Below are positions 1-9,183 of a stretch of 64,000 nt of DNA, piece by piece. Position 1 is the first letter of the stretch. Each line of letters starts with the position of its first letter. Below the pieces are notes generated by a model. It was not told the origin of the DNA. It worked only from the letters and a program-made list of their open reading frames with translations, and searched no databases. Both the position numbers and the translations under genes were made by a program. The DNA is from Solidesulfovibrio aerotolerans (GTDB taxonomy: Bacteria; Desulfobacterota; Desulfovibrionia; Desulfovibrionales; Desulfovibrionaceae): the NCBI RefSeq assembly GCF_009856865.1, contig NZ_WVUD01000004.1, forward strand, positions 62,001 through 126,000. Reading direction: 5' to 3'.

Positions 1-272
1 CCCGCTGCAAGGCGGCCGACGGGTCCACGACCTTTTACTGGGTCTATCTGGAGTGGAGCAAAAAGCGCGGCCAGTGGCTGCGCAACTACAGCCTGGAACT
101 GGCCGCCCCGGACGATGAGATCTATTTTACCCGGCTGGTTCCCGGCCAGTTGGGCCGGGCCGGAATGGCTGCCGGCAAGCTGCTGGGGCAGTTGGGCTCA
201 CGCCTGCGCGAAGCGGCCGCCGGCCGCCCGGCGGGCCAGGACCGCCAAGGCTTGCAAAGCCCTGGTCTTTGA
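1..272 (+). CDS. C-terminal part of an unidentified protein (5' end outside window)
   Basis: An open frame (codons from base 3) runs in from the window edge and stops at TGA 270-272, giving about 89 residues. It begins with an aromatic stretch (FYWVYLEWSKKRGQW) and ends in an Ala/Gly/Arg-rich tail. The composition is protein-like and a terminator follows, so I take it as the real end of a gene. I do not recognise the family. Because the next genes concern lipid and exopolysaccharide synthesis, a membrane-associated role is possible but unproven. Confidence 0.5.
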   Translation, partial: RCKAADGSTTFYWVYLEWSKKRGQWLRNYSLELAAPDDEIYFTRLVPGQLGRAGMAAGKLLGQLGSRLREAAAGRPAGQDRQGLQSPGL

Positions 273-323
273 CGTATTGGCCGTTGTTCCCGGCCGATTA
301 ACGGGAATCGGCACGGCCACCCG

Positions 324-345
324 GCCGGCCAGACGGCCGGCTTTT
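324..345 (+). terminator. Rho-independent terminator after the first gene
   Basis: Perfect 7-bp arms GCCGGCC (324-330) and GGCCGGC (335-341) enclose the loop AGAC and are followed by TTTT. It lies about 50 bp past the stop of the partial gene and 54 bp before the next start, so it separates the oxoamine synthase operon from upstream transcription. Confidence 0.6.
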
Positions 346-398
346 CCTGCCTGACCGGGGCCGCCGTTTTCAAACTACGCGAGGAATCAACGAACGCC

Positions 399-1682
399 AT
401 GAGACTGCGCCAACGCTGCGATCAATTCAATGCCCTGCACTCCCAAATTTCGGCCCAGGGCATCAATCCCTATTTTCGCCCTATTGCCAAGTCCTGGGGC
501 GCCGAGGTCGAGATTGGCGGCAAGCGCCTGGTCATGATCGGCTCCAACGACTACCTGGGCTTTAGCCACGACCCCCGGGTCATGGACGCCTCGGCCAAGG
601 CCGTCTACCAGTGGGGCACCGGCCCTGGCGGCTCCCGCTTTTTAAGCGGCAATATGGTGCTGCACCATCTGCTGGAAGAGCGCCTGGCCGCTTTTGTGGG
701 CAAGCGCAGCGCCGTGGTCCACGTCACCGGGTTTAGCACCAACCTGGGCGCACTGGGCGTGTTGGTCATGCCCAGCGATACGGTGCTGTGCGACCGCGAA
801 AACCACGCCAGCATTTTCGAGGGTGTCAAAAACACCAAGGCCCGGCTGTCCACCTTCGCCCACAACGACGCCGCCCATGCCCTGGCCCGCGTGGAGGCCA
901 TCAAGGCCAACCGCCCGGACAACGACCTGTTCCTGGTCACCGAGGGCGTGTTCAGCATGTCCGGCGAGCTGGCCCCCCTGGACGAGATCGCGGCCGTCAA
1001 GGACGCCCATCCCGACGTGATCTTCTACCTCGACGACGCCCATGGCCTGGGCGTTTTTGGCCGGGGCGGACGCGGCAGCGCGGATCATTTCCGCATCACG
1101 GACAAAGTCGATTTCATCATGGGCACGTTTAGCAAGTCCATGGCCTCCATCGGCGGGTTTATCGCCTCCGACGACGAGGACATGCTGCGCTATCTGCGCT
1201 ACCAGTCGCGCACCCAGATTTTCTCGGCCGCCCTGCCGGCCGCCAATACCGTGGCCGTGCTCACCTGCATCGATATCCTGGAGCGCGAACCCGAGCGCGT
1301 GGACCGGCTCCACGAAGTCACCGGGCGCATGCGCCAGGCCTACAAGTCCATCGGACTTCGCATCGGGGCCTCGTCCTCGCCGATCATTCCCATCATCATC
1401 GGTTCCGACGAGAAGGCCTTCCAGTTCTCCCAGGCCCTGTTCGAGGCCGGGGTATTCGCCTTGCCGGCCGTCTACCCGGCCGTGCCGCGCGGGCAGGCGC
1501 TTATTCGTACCGCCTACATGAGCACCCACCAGGATCGCCAGCTCGATTTCGTGCTGGAGGTTCTCGACCGCCTGGCCAAGGAGTTCCGCATCCGTGAATG
1601 CGACATCGAGGACGAGCCGCAGCCAGCTGACGGCGACGATGAAGGCGAAGCCGCGGCCAAGTCCAAGCTGTCCTATCTGTAA
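399..1682 (+). CDS. Alpha-oxoamine synthase, serine palmitoyltransferase-like (PLP-dependent)
   Basis: 427 residues, fold type I PLP enzyme of the AONS/KBL/SPT family, which condenses an amino acid with an acyl thioester and releases CO2. Visible marks: SNDYLG near 49-54, the glycine-rich GTGPGGSRFLSG near 73-84, the ring-stacking His136 in DRENHAS, Asp212 and His215 in LDDAHG, and the Schiff-base lysine Lys246 in GTFSKSMASIGGF. The TFSKS/ASIGGFIA context and the downstream FSAALP...EPERV segment look more like serine palmitoyltransferase than like BioF or Kbl. An acidic tail of about 30 residues follows the domain. No biotin genes are nearby; instead a tripartite ABC exporter and a GNAT-like acyltransferase follow, so a long-chain base or aminoketone product is inferred. 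A CqsA-like signal synthase is the main alternative. Confidence 0.85.
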   Translation: MRLRQRCDQFNALHSQISAQGINPYFRPIAKSWGAEVEIGGKRLVMIGSNDYLGFSHDPRVMDASAKAVYQWGTGPGGSRFLSGNMVLHHLLEERLAAFVGKRSAVVHVTGFSTNLGALGVLVMPSDTVLCDRENHASIFEGVKNTKARLSTFAHNDAAHALARVEAIKANRPDNDLFLVTEGVFSMSGELAPLDEIAAVKDAHPDVIFYLDDAHGLGVFGRGGRGSADHFRITDKVDFIMGTFSKSMASIGGFIASDDEDMLRYLRYQSRTQIFSAALPAANTVAVLTCIDILEREPERVDRLHEVTGRMRQAYKSIGLRIGASSSPIIPIIIGSDEKAFQFSQALFEAGVFALPAVYPAVPRGQALIRTAYMSTHQDRQLDFVLEVLDRLAKEFRIRECDIEDEPQPADGDDEGEAAAKSKLSYL

Positions 1683-1747
1683 GCAGGACACCGAGTTGCG
1701 AGAACCGACAGACGCCCTGGTACGCCGAGGGGCTCTGGTGATCTGAT

Positions 1748-3001
1748 ATGGCCATAGGAAAACGGAAAAAAATTACAGTTGCCGAGCTGGACCGCATCCG
1801 TCGGCGGGGTGCGGGGCCGTTGCGGTACTACGATCTCGTGCTCGTCAGCATACGCGAGGTCTTGCGCAAGCGACGCCGCTATATCGGCGTCCTTGCCTCT
1901 ATTGCCCTGGGCATGGCGGGATTTATCGTCATTATCACCATGGGCAACGACCTGAAGAAAAATTTTAACAACGACCTCGATCTGCTGGGCGGCGCGACCA
2001 TCATGAACGCCATGTTCGAGCAGATCCAGCTCGAGCGCCAGGAGTGGTTTCGCGAACGCACACTGGCGGCCATCGGCCGCATCCCGGGCGTGCTCGACAC
2101 CACCAAGGTGGCGCTCAAAGCCAGTGCCGTGACCACGTGGCACGACCGGCTCTTCGGCTTTAATCTCGTGGGCTGCGAAGCCAACTACTGGAAGGTCTTT
2201 TCCTTTAATGCCACGGTCGGGCGGCTGTTTGACCAGCAAGACGTTGACGCCGGTGCCCGGGTCTGCGTCGTCGGTGCCGACCTGGCCCGCCAGATGTTTG
2301 GCCAGGAGGACAAGGGACTGGGGCAGATCTTGTCCATCGACGACAATCTCTATACTGTGGTCGGCATCCTCGGCGGCGTGCGCGCCGGAGACCGCAGCCA
2401 GTTTGTTTTTTTGCCCATCACCACGGCCCTGGCCAGGGTGGGCGGTGTCTCCCAGCCGTACAGTTGCTATATCCGTTGCGCCACCTGGGACGACGTGGCC
2501 ACGGTGGCGGCGGCGGTGCCCGGGGTGGTCAAGGCCAACCAGCCGGACCGGGGCCTGCGGGTCAATGTGGCCTGGGAGCCGCTGAAGCAGGTGCAGCGTA
2601 TTTTCTGGTGGGTGGAGCTTTTCATCTACAGTTCCATCGTGGCCACCATGATCCTTGGCGGCTTTGGCATCTGGAACATCATGATGGCCACCGTGACCAG
2701 CCGCACCCGGGAAATCGGGTTGAAAAAAGCCATGGGGGCGCTCGATTCCGACATCCTCTACCAATTTCTCTTCGAGGCCCTGTGCGTGACCCTGTCGTCG
2801 TCGGTCTTTGGCGTCATTCTGGGCCGTATCGGCATCGAATACATGAGCCGCATGCTGGGAACGCGCCCGCCCGAGGGCATGTTTGTGCTGTGCCTGCTCA
2901 TGGGCCTGGCCTTTGCCGCCATTCTCGGCGTTGGCGCGGGACTGTATCCCTCCATCCGGGCCAGCCGGATGCAGGTCGTGGACGCCATGCGTTATGAGTA
3001 A
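1748..3001 (+). CDS. ABC transporter permease, MacB/FtsX family
   Basis: 417 residues with the MacB layout: one N-terminal membrane helix (about residues 45-66), a long periplasmic domain (about 67-285) and three C-terminal helices. The cytoplasmic loop SRTREIGLKKAMGA between helices 2 and 3 is the family signature. The ATPase is a separate protein whose start overlaps this stop by 8 bp, so they are translated together. Proteins of this type do not form a transport channel; they couple ATP hydrolysis to periplasmic movements that drive export through TolC. The outer-membrane protein and adaptor follow, completing the complex. Confidence 0.88.
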   Translation: MAIGKRKKITVAELDRIRRRGAGPLRYYDLVLVSIREVLRKRRRYIGVLASIALGMAGFIVIITMGNDLKKNFNNDLDLLGGATIMNAMFEQIQLERQEWFRERTLAAIGRIPGVLDTTKVALKASAVTTWHDRLFGFNLVGCEANYWKVFSFNATVGRLFDQQDVDAGARVCVVGADLARQMFGQEDKGLGQILSIDDNLYTVVGILGGVRAGDRSQFVFLPITTALARVGGVSQPYSCYIRCATWDDVATVAAAVPGVVKANQPDRGLRVNVAWEPLKQVQRIFWWVELFIYSSIVATMILGGFGIWNIMMATVTSRTREIGLKKAMGALDSDILYQFLFEALCVTLSSSVFGVILGRIGIEYMSRMLGTRPPEGMFVLCLLMGLAFAAILGVGAGLYPSIRASRMQVVDAMRYE

Positions 3002-3698
3002 CCAATACGACATTGCCGATGACAACGCCCTTGTCATCGACATCAATAACCTGACCAAGACCTACCAGACCGGCGCAGGCGGCATTTCGGTGCTTAAGGA
3101 TGTCAATCTCCATGTGCGCCGGGGCGAGATGGTGGCGGTCATGGGGCCGTCGGGGTCGGGCAAATCCACCCTGCTGTTTATCCTGGGCCTTTTCCAGCCA
3201 CCCAGCACCGGCGGCTACAAAGTGGCCGGGGTTGACGTTTTGTCACTGTCCCGTGACCAGCAGGCGATATTTCGTCGGGAGATGCTGGGATTTGTTTTCC
3301 AATCCTGCGATCTGCTCGAAAACTCAACCGTCTATGAGAATCTTGAGTTGCCGTTGATCTATGCCGGTGTGCGCCGCAGGGAGCGGCCAGACAGGATACG
3401 TGAGGCGCTTGGCATGGTTAACCTTGAGCACCGGCTCCATCAGCCGTCCAACCGCCTGTCCGGCGGCGAGCGGCAGCGGGTATCCATTGCCCGGGCGCTG
3501 GTCAATGAACCGGAATTTATTTTGGCAGATGAGCCCACCGGACAACTTGACCGGGAAAACAGCCTCCGTGTATTAGAGTATTTTACAAAGATCACGGAAG
3601 AAGCGCGAACGGCCATGGTCGTGGTCACCCACGACAACATGACGGCCGAACACTGCACCAGAAAATGCGTCCTTACGGACGGGTATTTAAACGGGTAA
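2994..3698 (+). CDS. ABC transporter ATP-binding protein, MacB/LolD type
   Basis: 234 residues. Walker A GPSGSGKST at 51-59, signature LSGGERQRVS and Walker B with catalytic Glu (FILADEPTGQLD) are intact. The start ATG at 2994 lies inside the last codons of the permease gene (8-bp overlap); earlier in-frame codons would add a non-homologous leader, so this start is preferred. It is the motor for the adjacent permease in a MacB-type exporter. Confidence 0.92.
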   Translation: MSNQYDIADDNALVIDINNLTKTYQTGAGGISVLKDVNLHVRRGEMVAVMGPSGSGKSTLLFILGLFQPPSTGGYKVAGVDVLSLSRDQQAIFRREMLGFVFQSCDLLENSTVYENLELPLIYAGVRRRERPDRIREALGMVNLEHRLHQPSNRLSGGERQRVSIARALVNEPEFILADEPTGQLDRENSLRVLEYFTKITEEARTAMVVVTHDNMTAEHCTRKCVLTDGYLNG

Positions 3699-3718
3699 CG
3701 CTCAACGGGGAGGAGCGC

Positions 3719-5401
3719 ATGGCCAGGAAACTGAGCTATCGGCAGGGGATGCCGGCGTCCGGGGGGGACGTCTCGGGCCGCGCGTTTGCGGCTGTGTTGT
3801 TGCGTATTGGCGCTTTGGCGCTGGTTTGCACGGTGGTTTTGGGGGCCGCCCTGCCAGCCGTTGCCGCTCCCGGTGATCGCTACACCAAAGACAAGGTCAA
3901 GGGCGCTTCCACTGGGACCGCTGAAACGCCCAAGCCTTTTTCTGCCGCTGCTCCGGCCGCCGCACCTGCTGCGGCGGGCGACGACCCGGCACCGAGTTTT
4001 TCCAAGGCAGCCGGGGGGGTTGCCCTGGGGGCCACGGTGCTCAAAAACCCGGCCGATTTTAACGAGTGCGTGCGCGTGGCCCTGGCCCAGTCGCCCTTGC
4101 TCACGAAAAGTTCCATTGAGATTGAATCCAAGCGCCTGGATGTCGGGGATGCCTATTCCCAGTATATCCCCACCATCATCATGAGCACGACGTTTTATTT
4201 GCGTCTGCCGGAATACGAAAATACTGCGGCGGCATCCACCTGGTCCAATGTCCTTTCGAATGCCTCGTCCAACCCGGCCCAGAACCTGTCCAATTCCGTT
4301 TCTGCTGCCAACGCGATCTATGCGGGCAACTCCCTCAACCGGGATCGCAAAAAATACGACCTGAGCTTTTCCACCGGGGCCTGGAACCCGCTTCTGACCG
4401 CCTTTGACGTCCAAGCCAAAAAGGAAATGGTCAATATCGCCGTTCTGTCCCATTTGAAGGTTATCGACCAGGGGCTCAAACGCCTGGGGTTCACCTATCT
4501 CCAGATCGGCATGGTTGATTCCGTAATCCGCATGGCCAAGGAGAAGGAAGACCTGGCCCAGAAAAATCTTGAATACGTCAAGACCAGGGCTGGCCTTGGA
4601 CAAGGGGCCCAGTTGGACGTGCGCATCGCTGAAACCAAGATCAATCTGTCCCGGGCCGAAGCCGAGAAGATGCGCACCACCAAAAGCGTGCTCCTGGATG
4701 AACTGAAGTTTATCCTGGGTGTACCCTTTGTGCAAAAAGTCGAAGTGGCCACCAACGACGTTGCCCGTCAGGTGCTCGAAGACTTCAGCCCGGCCAGCGT
4801 CACCGACGAAAGACTGAAAAAACACTCTTTCCAACTGCGTATCCTTGAATACGAAAAAGCGTTGCAGAAAAAAAGCATCGCCCTGTCCTACATCCACTTT
4901 CTGCCGACGTTTTCGTTCGGTTTCACCTCGGTCTCGACGCTGAGCAACAACAACTACAAGGACGACACCTCCTCCCTGCCGTTCATGTATCCCAACCTGA
5001 CGCTGAACATGCCATTTGACTGGTGGACCAAAGGACGCGATGTCAGCCGCCAGTACAAAAAGATGGCCCAGCTCAACGTTGAAGGGCGCAATCTTGAATT
5101 CTCGCTGATGAGCCAGTTCCAGCAGTCCCTGGCCAAGCTGCGCGCCGCTGTCTCCGAGGTCAAATTCGCCGAATCCCAAGTGGAGCTGCAAAAGCTCACC
5201 GTGCAGCAGGCCCAGTTCCGTTTTGACGCCGGCCAGGTCGAATACGACTCCATTGTCGCAGCTATGACCGCGTATCTCGACAGTAAACAGGCATTGATCG
5301 GCAAGCAGTACGAGCGCGATTCCGCTATGCTCGAAGTTCGTTCCCTGTGCGGCGATTTCCAGGATCGCTACATCAACGCAACTGTTATGGAGAACATCTA
5401 A
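3719..5401 (+). CDS. TolC-family outer-membrane efflux protein
   Basis: 560 residues. A hydrophobic segment with an Ala-rich cleavage region (ending AALPAVAA, near residue 50) acts as signal peptide, followed by a Pro/Ala-rich linker and two outer-membrane efflux repeats rich in heptad-like coiled coil (around residues 260-330 and 450-530). The long N-terminal Pro/Ala linker is unusual for TolC. The start at 3719 has GGGGAGGAG just upstream; an earlier ATG at 3665 lies inside the ATPase gene. It provides the trans-periplasmic and outer-membrane duct for the MacB-like exporter. Confidence 0.85.
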   Translation: MARKLSYRQGMPASGGDVSGRAFAAVLLRIGALALVCTVVLGAALPAVAAPGDRYTKDKVKGASTGTAETPKPFSAAAPAAAPAAAGDDPAPSFSKAAGGVALGATVLKNPADFNECVRVALAQSPLLTKSSIEIESKRLDVGDAYSQYIPTIIMSTTFYLRLPEYENTAAASTWSNVLSNASSNPAQNLSNSVSAANAIYAGNSLNRDRKKYDLSFSTGAWNPLLTAFDVQAKKEMVNIAVLSHLKVIDQGLKRLGFTYLQIGMVDSVIRMAKEKEDLAQKNLEYVKTRAGLGQGAQLDVRIAETKINLSRAEAEKMRTTKSVLLDELKFILGVPFVQKVEVATNDVARQVLEDFSPASVTDERLKKHSFQLRILEYEKALQKKSIALSYIHFLPTFSFGFTSVSTLSNNNYKDDTSSLPFMYPNLTLNMPFDWWTKGRDVSRQYKKMAQLNVEGRNLEFSLMSQFQQSLAKLRAAVSEVKFAESQVELQKLTVQQAQFRFDAGQVEYDSIVAAMTAYLDSKQALIGKQYERDSAMLEVRSLCGDFQDRYINATVMENI

Positions 5402-5402
5402 C

Positions 5403-6350
5403 ATGATACTGCGCGTCGCGCTCCTGGCTGCCGGCATCGTGTTGTCCGGACCCTGCGCCGTCCTGGCCCAGGCCCCGGCTGCGCCGGCTGCCCAGCCTGA
5501 AAGCGCCGAGCGAGCTTCGTTTCGTCCGGCGGATATCAGCTTTTCCGGCAAGCTCTACAGCCCGGTCAAGCTCGCGATCTTTTTGCCCTACACCGCCAAG
5601 GTACTGACGGTGACCGGCCATATCGGGCAAAAGGTCAAACGCGGCGACATTCTGGCCACGTACGAGATCCCGCTGGAAACGCGCATGGACGAGAAGACCA
5701 AGCTCTCCCCGGCCACCATCAAGGATTTGGAACACAAGTTGGCTCTGGCCGACAAGGAAATTGACCGGCTGTCAGCCAAGAGCCGCGAGCTGGAAGCCAT
5801 GAGCCAGCGCAATATGACCTCGCAGCAGGCCATCTCGATGAACGCCAAGGAAATCGAGGTGTACCGCAAAGATAAGGCGGCTGTCAGTGAACAACTGGCC
5901 TTGACCCGCGACTTGCTCAATGACCGGGTGGAATTGGCCGAAGATCATTTCGGCAAAGGTGCCGGTATCGGCAAAGTACCCAAAGAAGGCATCATCAAGG
6001 CACCCAATGACGGTTTCGTCCTGTGGATGAACCCGGAGCTTCGGGCCGGGGTCAAGCTGGCTAAAGAAGCCGAGCTTTTTCAGGTCGGATCGCTCAATCC
6101 CATGATTATCCGGGCCCAGGTCCACGAGATCGAAGCGCAAAAGCTCAGAGAAGGGCAGTCAGCCACGGTCACGTTTGAATCCATTCCGGGCAAAAAATAT
6201 ACAGCCACCGTGTCGCGCATCCCCTGGGCTCCCATCCCGGCGGCGTTGCAACAGCCGTCCTATTACGAGATTGAGCTGACCATCCCCAACCCGGATGCCG
6301 AGCTTAAGGAAGGTCTCAAGGTCCAGATTACCATCCAGCCCGGCAAGTAG
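5403..6350 (+). CDS. Periplasmic adaptor (HlyD/MacA-type membrane-fusion protein)
   Basis: 315 residues, starting one base after the TolC-like stop. An N-terminal signal peptide (MILRVALLAAGIVLSGPCAV) is followed by a split lipoyl/biotinyl-like domain (residues about 45-85 and 190-220), a helical hairpin rich in Lys, Glu and Ala (about 95-165) and a beta-barrel domain. This is the adaptor layout linking an inner-membrane ABC unit to TolC. The hairpin is short, which fits a compact adaptor. Confidence 0.83.
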   Translation: MILRVALLAAGIVLSGPCAVLAQAPAAPAAQPESAERASFRPADISFSGKLYSPVKLAIFLPYTAKVLTVTGHIGQKVKRGDILATYEIPLETRMDEKTKLSPATIKDLEHKLALADKEIDRLSAKSRELEAMSQRNMTSQQAISMNAKEIEVYRKDKAAVSEQLALTRDLLNDRVELAEDHFGKGAGIGKVPKEGIIKAPNDGFVLWMNPELRAGVKLAKEAELFQVGSLNPMIIRAQVHEIEAQKLREGQSATVTFESIPGKKYTATVSRIPWAPIPAALQQPSYYEIELTIPNPDAELKEGLKVQITIQPGK

Positions 6351-6357
6351 CTCCGCC

Positions 6358-7497
6358 ATGACCAATTCTCCGCTCGTTGTTGCGGCTGTCGCCAGCCCGG
6401 CTGATCTGGATGCCTTTATCCGGTTTCCCTGGGAAATCTATAGGGACGATCCCTTGTGGGTGCCGCCGCTGATTCCCATGCAACGGGATTTTCTTGATCG
6501 GCGCAAAGGTCCGTTTTTCGAGTTCGGCCAAGCTGAATATTTTCTGGCTCGCCGGGATGGCCGGGTGGTCGGGCGCATTTCGGCCCACACAAGCGGCCTG
6601 TACGAACAGCACCACGATACGGAAACCGGCTTTTTCGGGTTTTTTGAAAGCGTTAACGAGCAGGCCGTGGCCGACGCCCTGCTTGAGGCCGCTGCCGCCT
6701 GGGCGCGGGAGCGCGGCAAGATCCGCATTCACGGACCGCTGTCCTTTGGCATCTACGACGAAGTGGGCCTTTTGGTTGACGGCTTTGATTCGCCGCCTTC
6801 CATGATGCAGACGCATAACCCGCCGCACTATGAGACCTTGCTGACCAACTGGGGGCTGACCAAAACCTACGACTGGTTCGCCTACCGCATCAGCCGCAAG
6901 CCCGGCATGGATGCGGCCAAGCTGGCCAGGCTTCGCGACTCCATCCTCACCCGCCAGAAGTGCTCCATCCAGCCCATTCCCCGCAAGGAATTCGCCAAGC
7001 GCGGTCCCCAGATCAAAGAACTTTTCAATGACATCTGGAGCAAGAACTGGGGGCATGTGCCCTTGACCGACAAGCAGTACGAAGACCTTTTTGTGACGCT
7101 CCAGCCGCTGGTGCGACCGGACCTGGAAAGCATGATCCTGGACGGTGACGAGATTGTGGCCTTTGCCGTGGTGTCGCCGGACATGAATCGGTCAGTCAAA
7201 AAGTTTAACGGCAAGTTTGGGTTGTGGCAAAAGCTGCAACTGCTCTGGGATTGCCGGGTCAAGCCGCTCACCCACTGCCGGGCCATAATCATGGGCGTTG
7301 CCCGTACCCATCAGTGGAAACGGCTGCACCATGCCATCATCATCAACATCATCGTCAATTTCCTGGTCAACCACCCGAAGATGGAATACTGCGACTGTTC
7401 GCTCATCCCGGAATCCCTGGAACAGTGGAACAAGACGCTGACGGATTTTGGCGGCGAGCGCTACAAGGTGTTCCGCCTCTATGATCGAGCCATCTGA
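6358..7497 (+). CDS. GNAT-like acyltransferase, candidate N-acyltransferase of the oxoamine pathway
   Basis: 379 residues. The N-terminal segment (WEIYRDDPLWVPPL, then YFLARRDGRVVGRISA and GFFGFFE) and GPLSFGIYDEVGLLVDGF match a large family of GNAT-fold proteins of uncertain function common in Deltaproteobacteria. ATG 6358 is chosen because an in-frame ATG at 6295 lies inside the adaptor gene and would add non-family residues. Genes for GNAT-type acyltransferases occur beside serine palmitoyltransferase in some bacteria, where one acts as bacterial ceramide synthase; that role here is inference from position. A simple acetyltransferase or a structural GNAT-like protein is also possible. Confidence 0.6.
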   Translation: MTNSPLVVAAVASPADLDAFIRFPWEIYRDDPLWVPPLIPMQRDFLDRRKGPFFEFGQAEYFLARRDGRVVGRISAHTSGLYEQHHDTETGFFGFFESVNEQAVADALLEAAAAWARERGKIRIHGPLSFGIYDEVGLLVDGFDSPPSMMQTHNPPHYETLLTNWGLTKTYDWFAYRISRKPGMDAAKLARLRDSILTRQKCSIQPIPRKEFAKRGPQIKELFNDIWSKNWGHVPLTDKQYEDLFVTLQPLVRPDLESMILDGDEIVAFAVVSPDMNRSVKKFNGKFGLWQKLQLLWDCRVKPLTHCRAIIMGVARTHQWKRLHHAIIINIIVNFLVNHPKMEYCDCSLIPESLEQWNKTLTDFGGERYKVFRLYDRAI

Positions 7498-9133
7498 TCG
7501 GGGGATCCGCCGCTTCGATTGGTGGCTGGTCGCCTGCATTTCCCTGGGCGTTTATGCCCTGGCCCACCGGCTGGGGCTGGCCTCGCCCTTTGTCATCAAC
7601 GACGACGCGCGCCAGCAACTCTTCTGGATGGCCCGCTGGCTCGATCCCGCCCTCTATCCGCCGGATTTGCTGTCCGACTACGCCGCTGCCTATGTGCCGG
7701 CCGGGGTCAAGGCCTTGTATTTCGTGGCGGTCAAAGGCTTTGGCCTGGAGCCGCTCTTTGTTTCCAAGCTCGTGGCCGGGGCGCTGTTTGTTCTCCTGGC
7801 TCTGGCCCTTTTCGGCCTTGGCGTGGCGCTTGAAGGGCCAACCCTTGGTTGGTTTGCCGCGGCCATGGCTTGGCTTATGCCGTATTTCCTCAAAAACATT
7901 TCCGGCGGTCTGTCCCGGGCCTTTGCCGGACCACTTTTGGCGCTGTTTGTGCTCGCCTGGATGCGCCGCTGCGGCCGTGGCATGGCCTGGGTCTTGCTCC
8001 TTGAGGCCGTAACCATCCCCTACATCGCCATCTTGTGCGCCGGGTGCGCCTGCCTGGACGCTGTGATGGCCCGCCTGACCGACCGGCCGGCCGCTCCCTT
8101 TCCCGCCCGTTCCAGCCACGGGCTGGCCCTGCTGGCTGCCGCGGCCATGGTCATCGGCCAAAACGTAACGCTGGCGGCCAAGGGTTTCGGGCCGCTGGTC
8201 GGCCGGGCTGCCCTGGCCGCCGGGCCGGAATTCAGCGCCGCCGGCCGCTTGGAACTCTATCCGCTGCCCAATCCGTTTTTTGATCTGTTCTACTGGCCCC
8301 TGGAGAGCATAGGGCTTTTTCTGGAATGGGGCCTTTTCCCGGGCATCGTGTCCCTGGCGGTCCTGGCTCCTGTCCTGTGGTACGGTGCCCGCAGCACTCC
8401 CTGGCCGCAACTGGCGGCCAAGGTCCGGCCCCTGGCCATGCTGTTGGCCGGTTCCCTGGCCCTCTATGTCCTGGCCCGGGCCATTGCCCTGGTCTTGTTC
8501 GTCCCGGACCGTTACATCTGCTATACCATCAATTTGTGCTATGCCCTGGTCTTGGCCGTGTGTCTGCGCCATGCCCTGGCCCCGCTGCTGACCCGGCGCT
8601 GGGCCGGTGCAGCCCTGGTCCTCCTGGCCGCCGGCCTTGGCGTGTGGCGTTTAACCAACGTCGGCCTCTACGATTACCGGGCCGATGCGCCGCTTTATGC
8701 CGCCGTGGCGGCGCTGCCGGCCGACGCCCTTGTGGCGGGCAATCCCAAGGATATGGACAATGTGCTGACCTTTGGCCGGCGCAATGTGCTCGCTTCCTAC
8801 GAGCTGGCCCATGCCTGGAGCGTGGGCTTGTGGAAGTCCATGCTGCCGCGTCTGGCCCATCAGGCCGAAGCCTATTATGCCAAGGACGCCACTGTGGTGC
8901 GGGAATTCGCCAAAGCCTACGGAGTGGGCTGGATTGTGGTTCGCGAGGCGGATTTTGAGCCGGCGGCCATTGCCAGGGGGCCGCTTTTTGCCCCCTTTGA
9001 CCGCCGCATCCAGGAACTGGCCGGGGCACCGGGCAATTTCGTCCTTCTTAACGAGGCGCAATTTCCCTATACCAGCCCGGAGCCGGGGGTGCGGCTGGTG
9101 GATGTGCGCCCTGCCGCGCAGCCCGCGCCCTGA
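7481..9133 (+). CDS. Polytopic membrane protein, GT-C glycosyltransferase-like
   Basis: 550 residues, start ATG 7481 overlapping the preceding stop by 17 bp. About 10-11 hydrophobic helices fill residues 15-415, followed by a soluble C-terminal part of about 120 residues. Immediately after the first helix comes an acidic motif (FVINDDARQQLFW), placed where GT-C enzymes keep catalytic aspartates in the first periplasmic loop. The next gene makes polyprenyl-phosphate-linked sugar, the usual donor for GT-C enzymes, so the pair is functionally sensible. No exact family is recognised. Confidence 0.6.
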   Translation: MIEPSDRGIRRFDWWLVACISLGVYALAHRLGLASPFVINDDARQQLFWMARWLDPALYPPDLLSDYAAAYVPAGVKALYFVAVKGFGLEPLFVSKLVAGALFVLLALALFGLGVALEGPTLGWFAAAMAWLMPYFLKNISGGLSRAFAGPLLALFVLAWMRRCGRGMAWVLLLEAVTIPYIAILCAGCACLDAVMARLTDRPAAPFPARSSHGLALLAAAAMVIGQNVTLAAKGFGPLVGRAALAAGPEFSAAGRLELYPLPNPFFDLFYWPLESIGLFLEWGLFPGIVSLAVLAPVLWYGARSTPWPQLAAKVRPLAMLLAGSLALYVLARAIALVLFVPDRYICYTINLCYALVLAVCLRHALAPLLTRRWAGAALVLLAAGLGVWRLTNVGLYDYRADAPLYAAVAALPADALVAGNPKDMDNVLTFGRRNVLASYELAHAWSVGLWKSMLPRLAHQAEAYYAKDATVVREFAKAYGVGWIVVREADFEPAAIARGPLFAPFDRRIQELAGAPGNFVLLNEAQFPYTSPEPGVRLVDVRPAAQPAP

Positions 9134-9183
9134 CCGGGGCTGCCGGGCCCCAAGCCTGTAACTCTGACGAATCGGCGGGAGCC

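Noticed and set aside
7448-7481. Upstream start for the GT-C-like gene
   Set aside because: It would overlap the GNAT gene by 50 bp and add residues unlike a membrane protein; ATG 7481 fits better.
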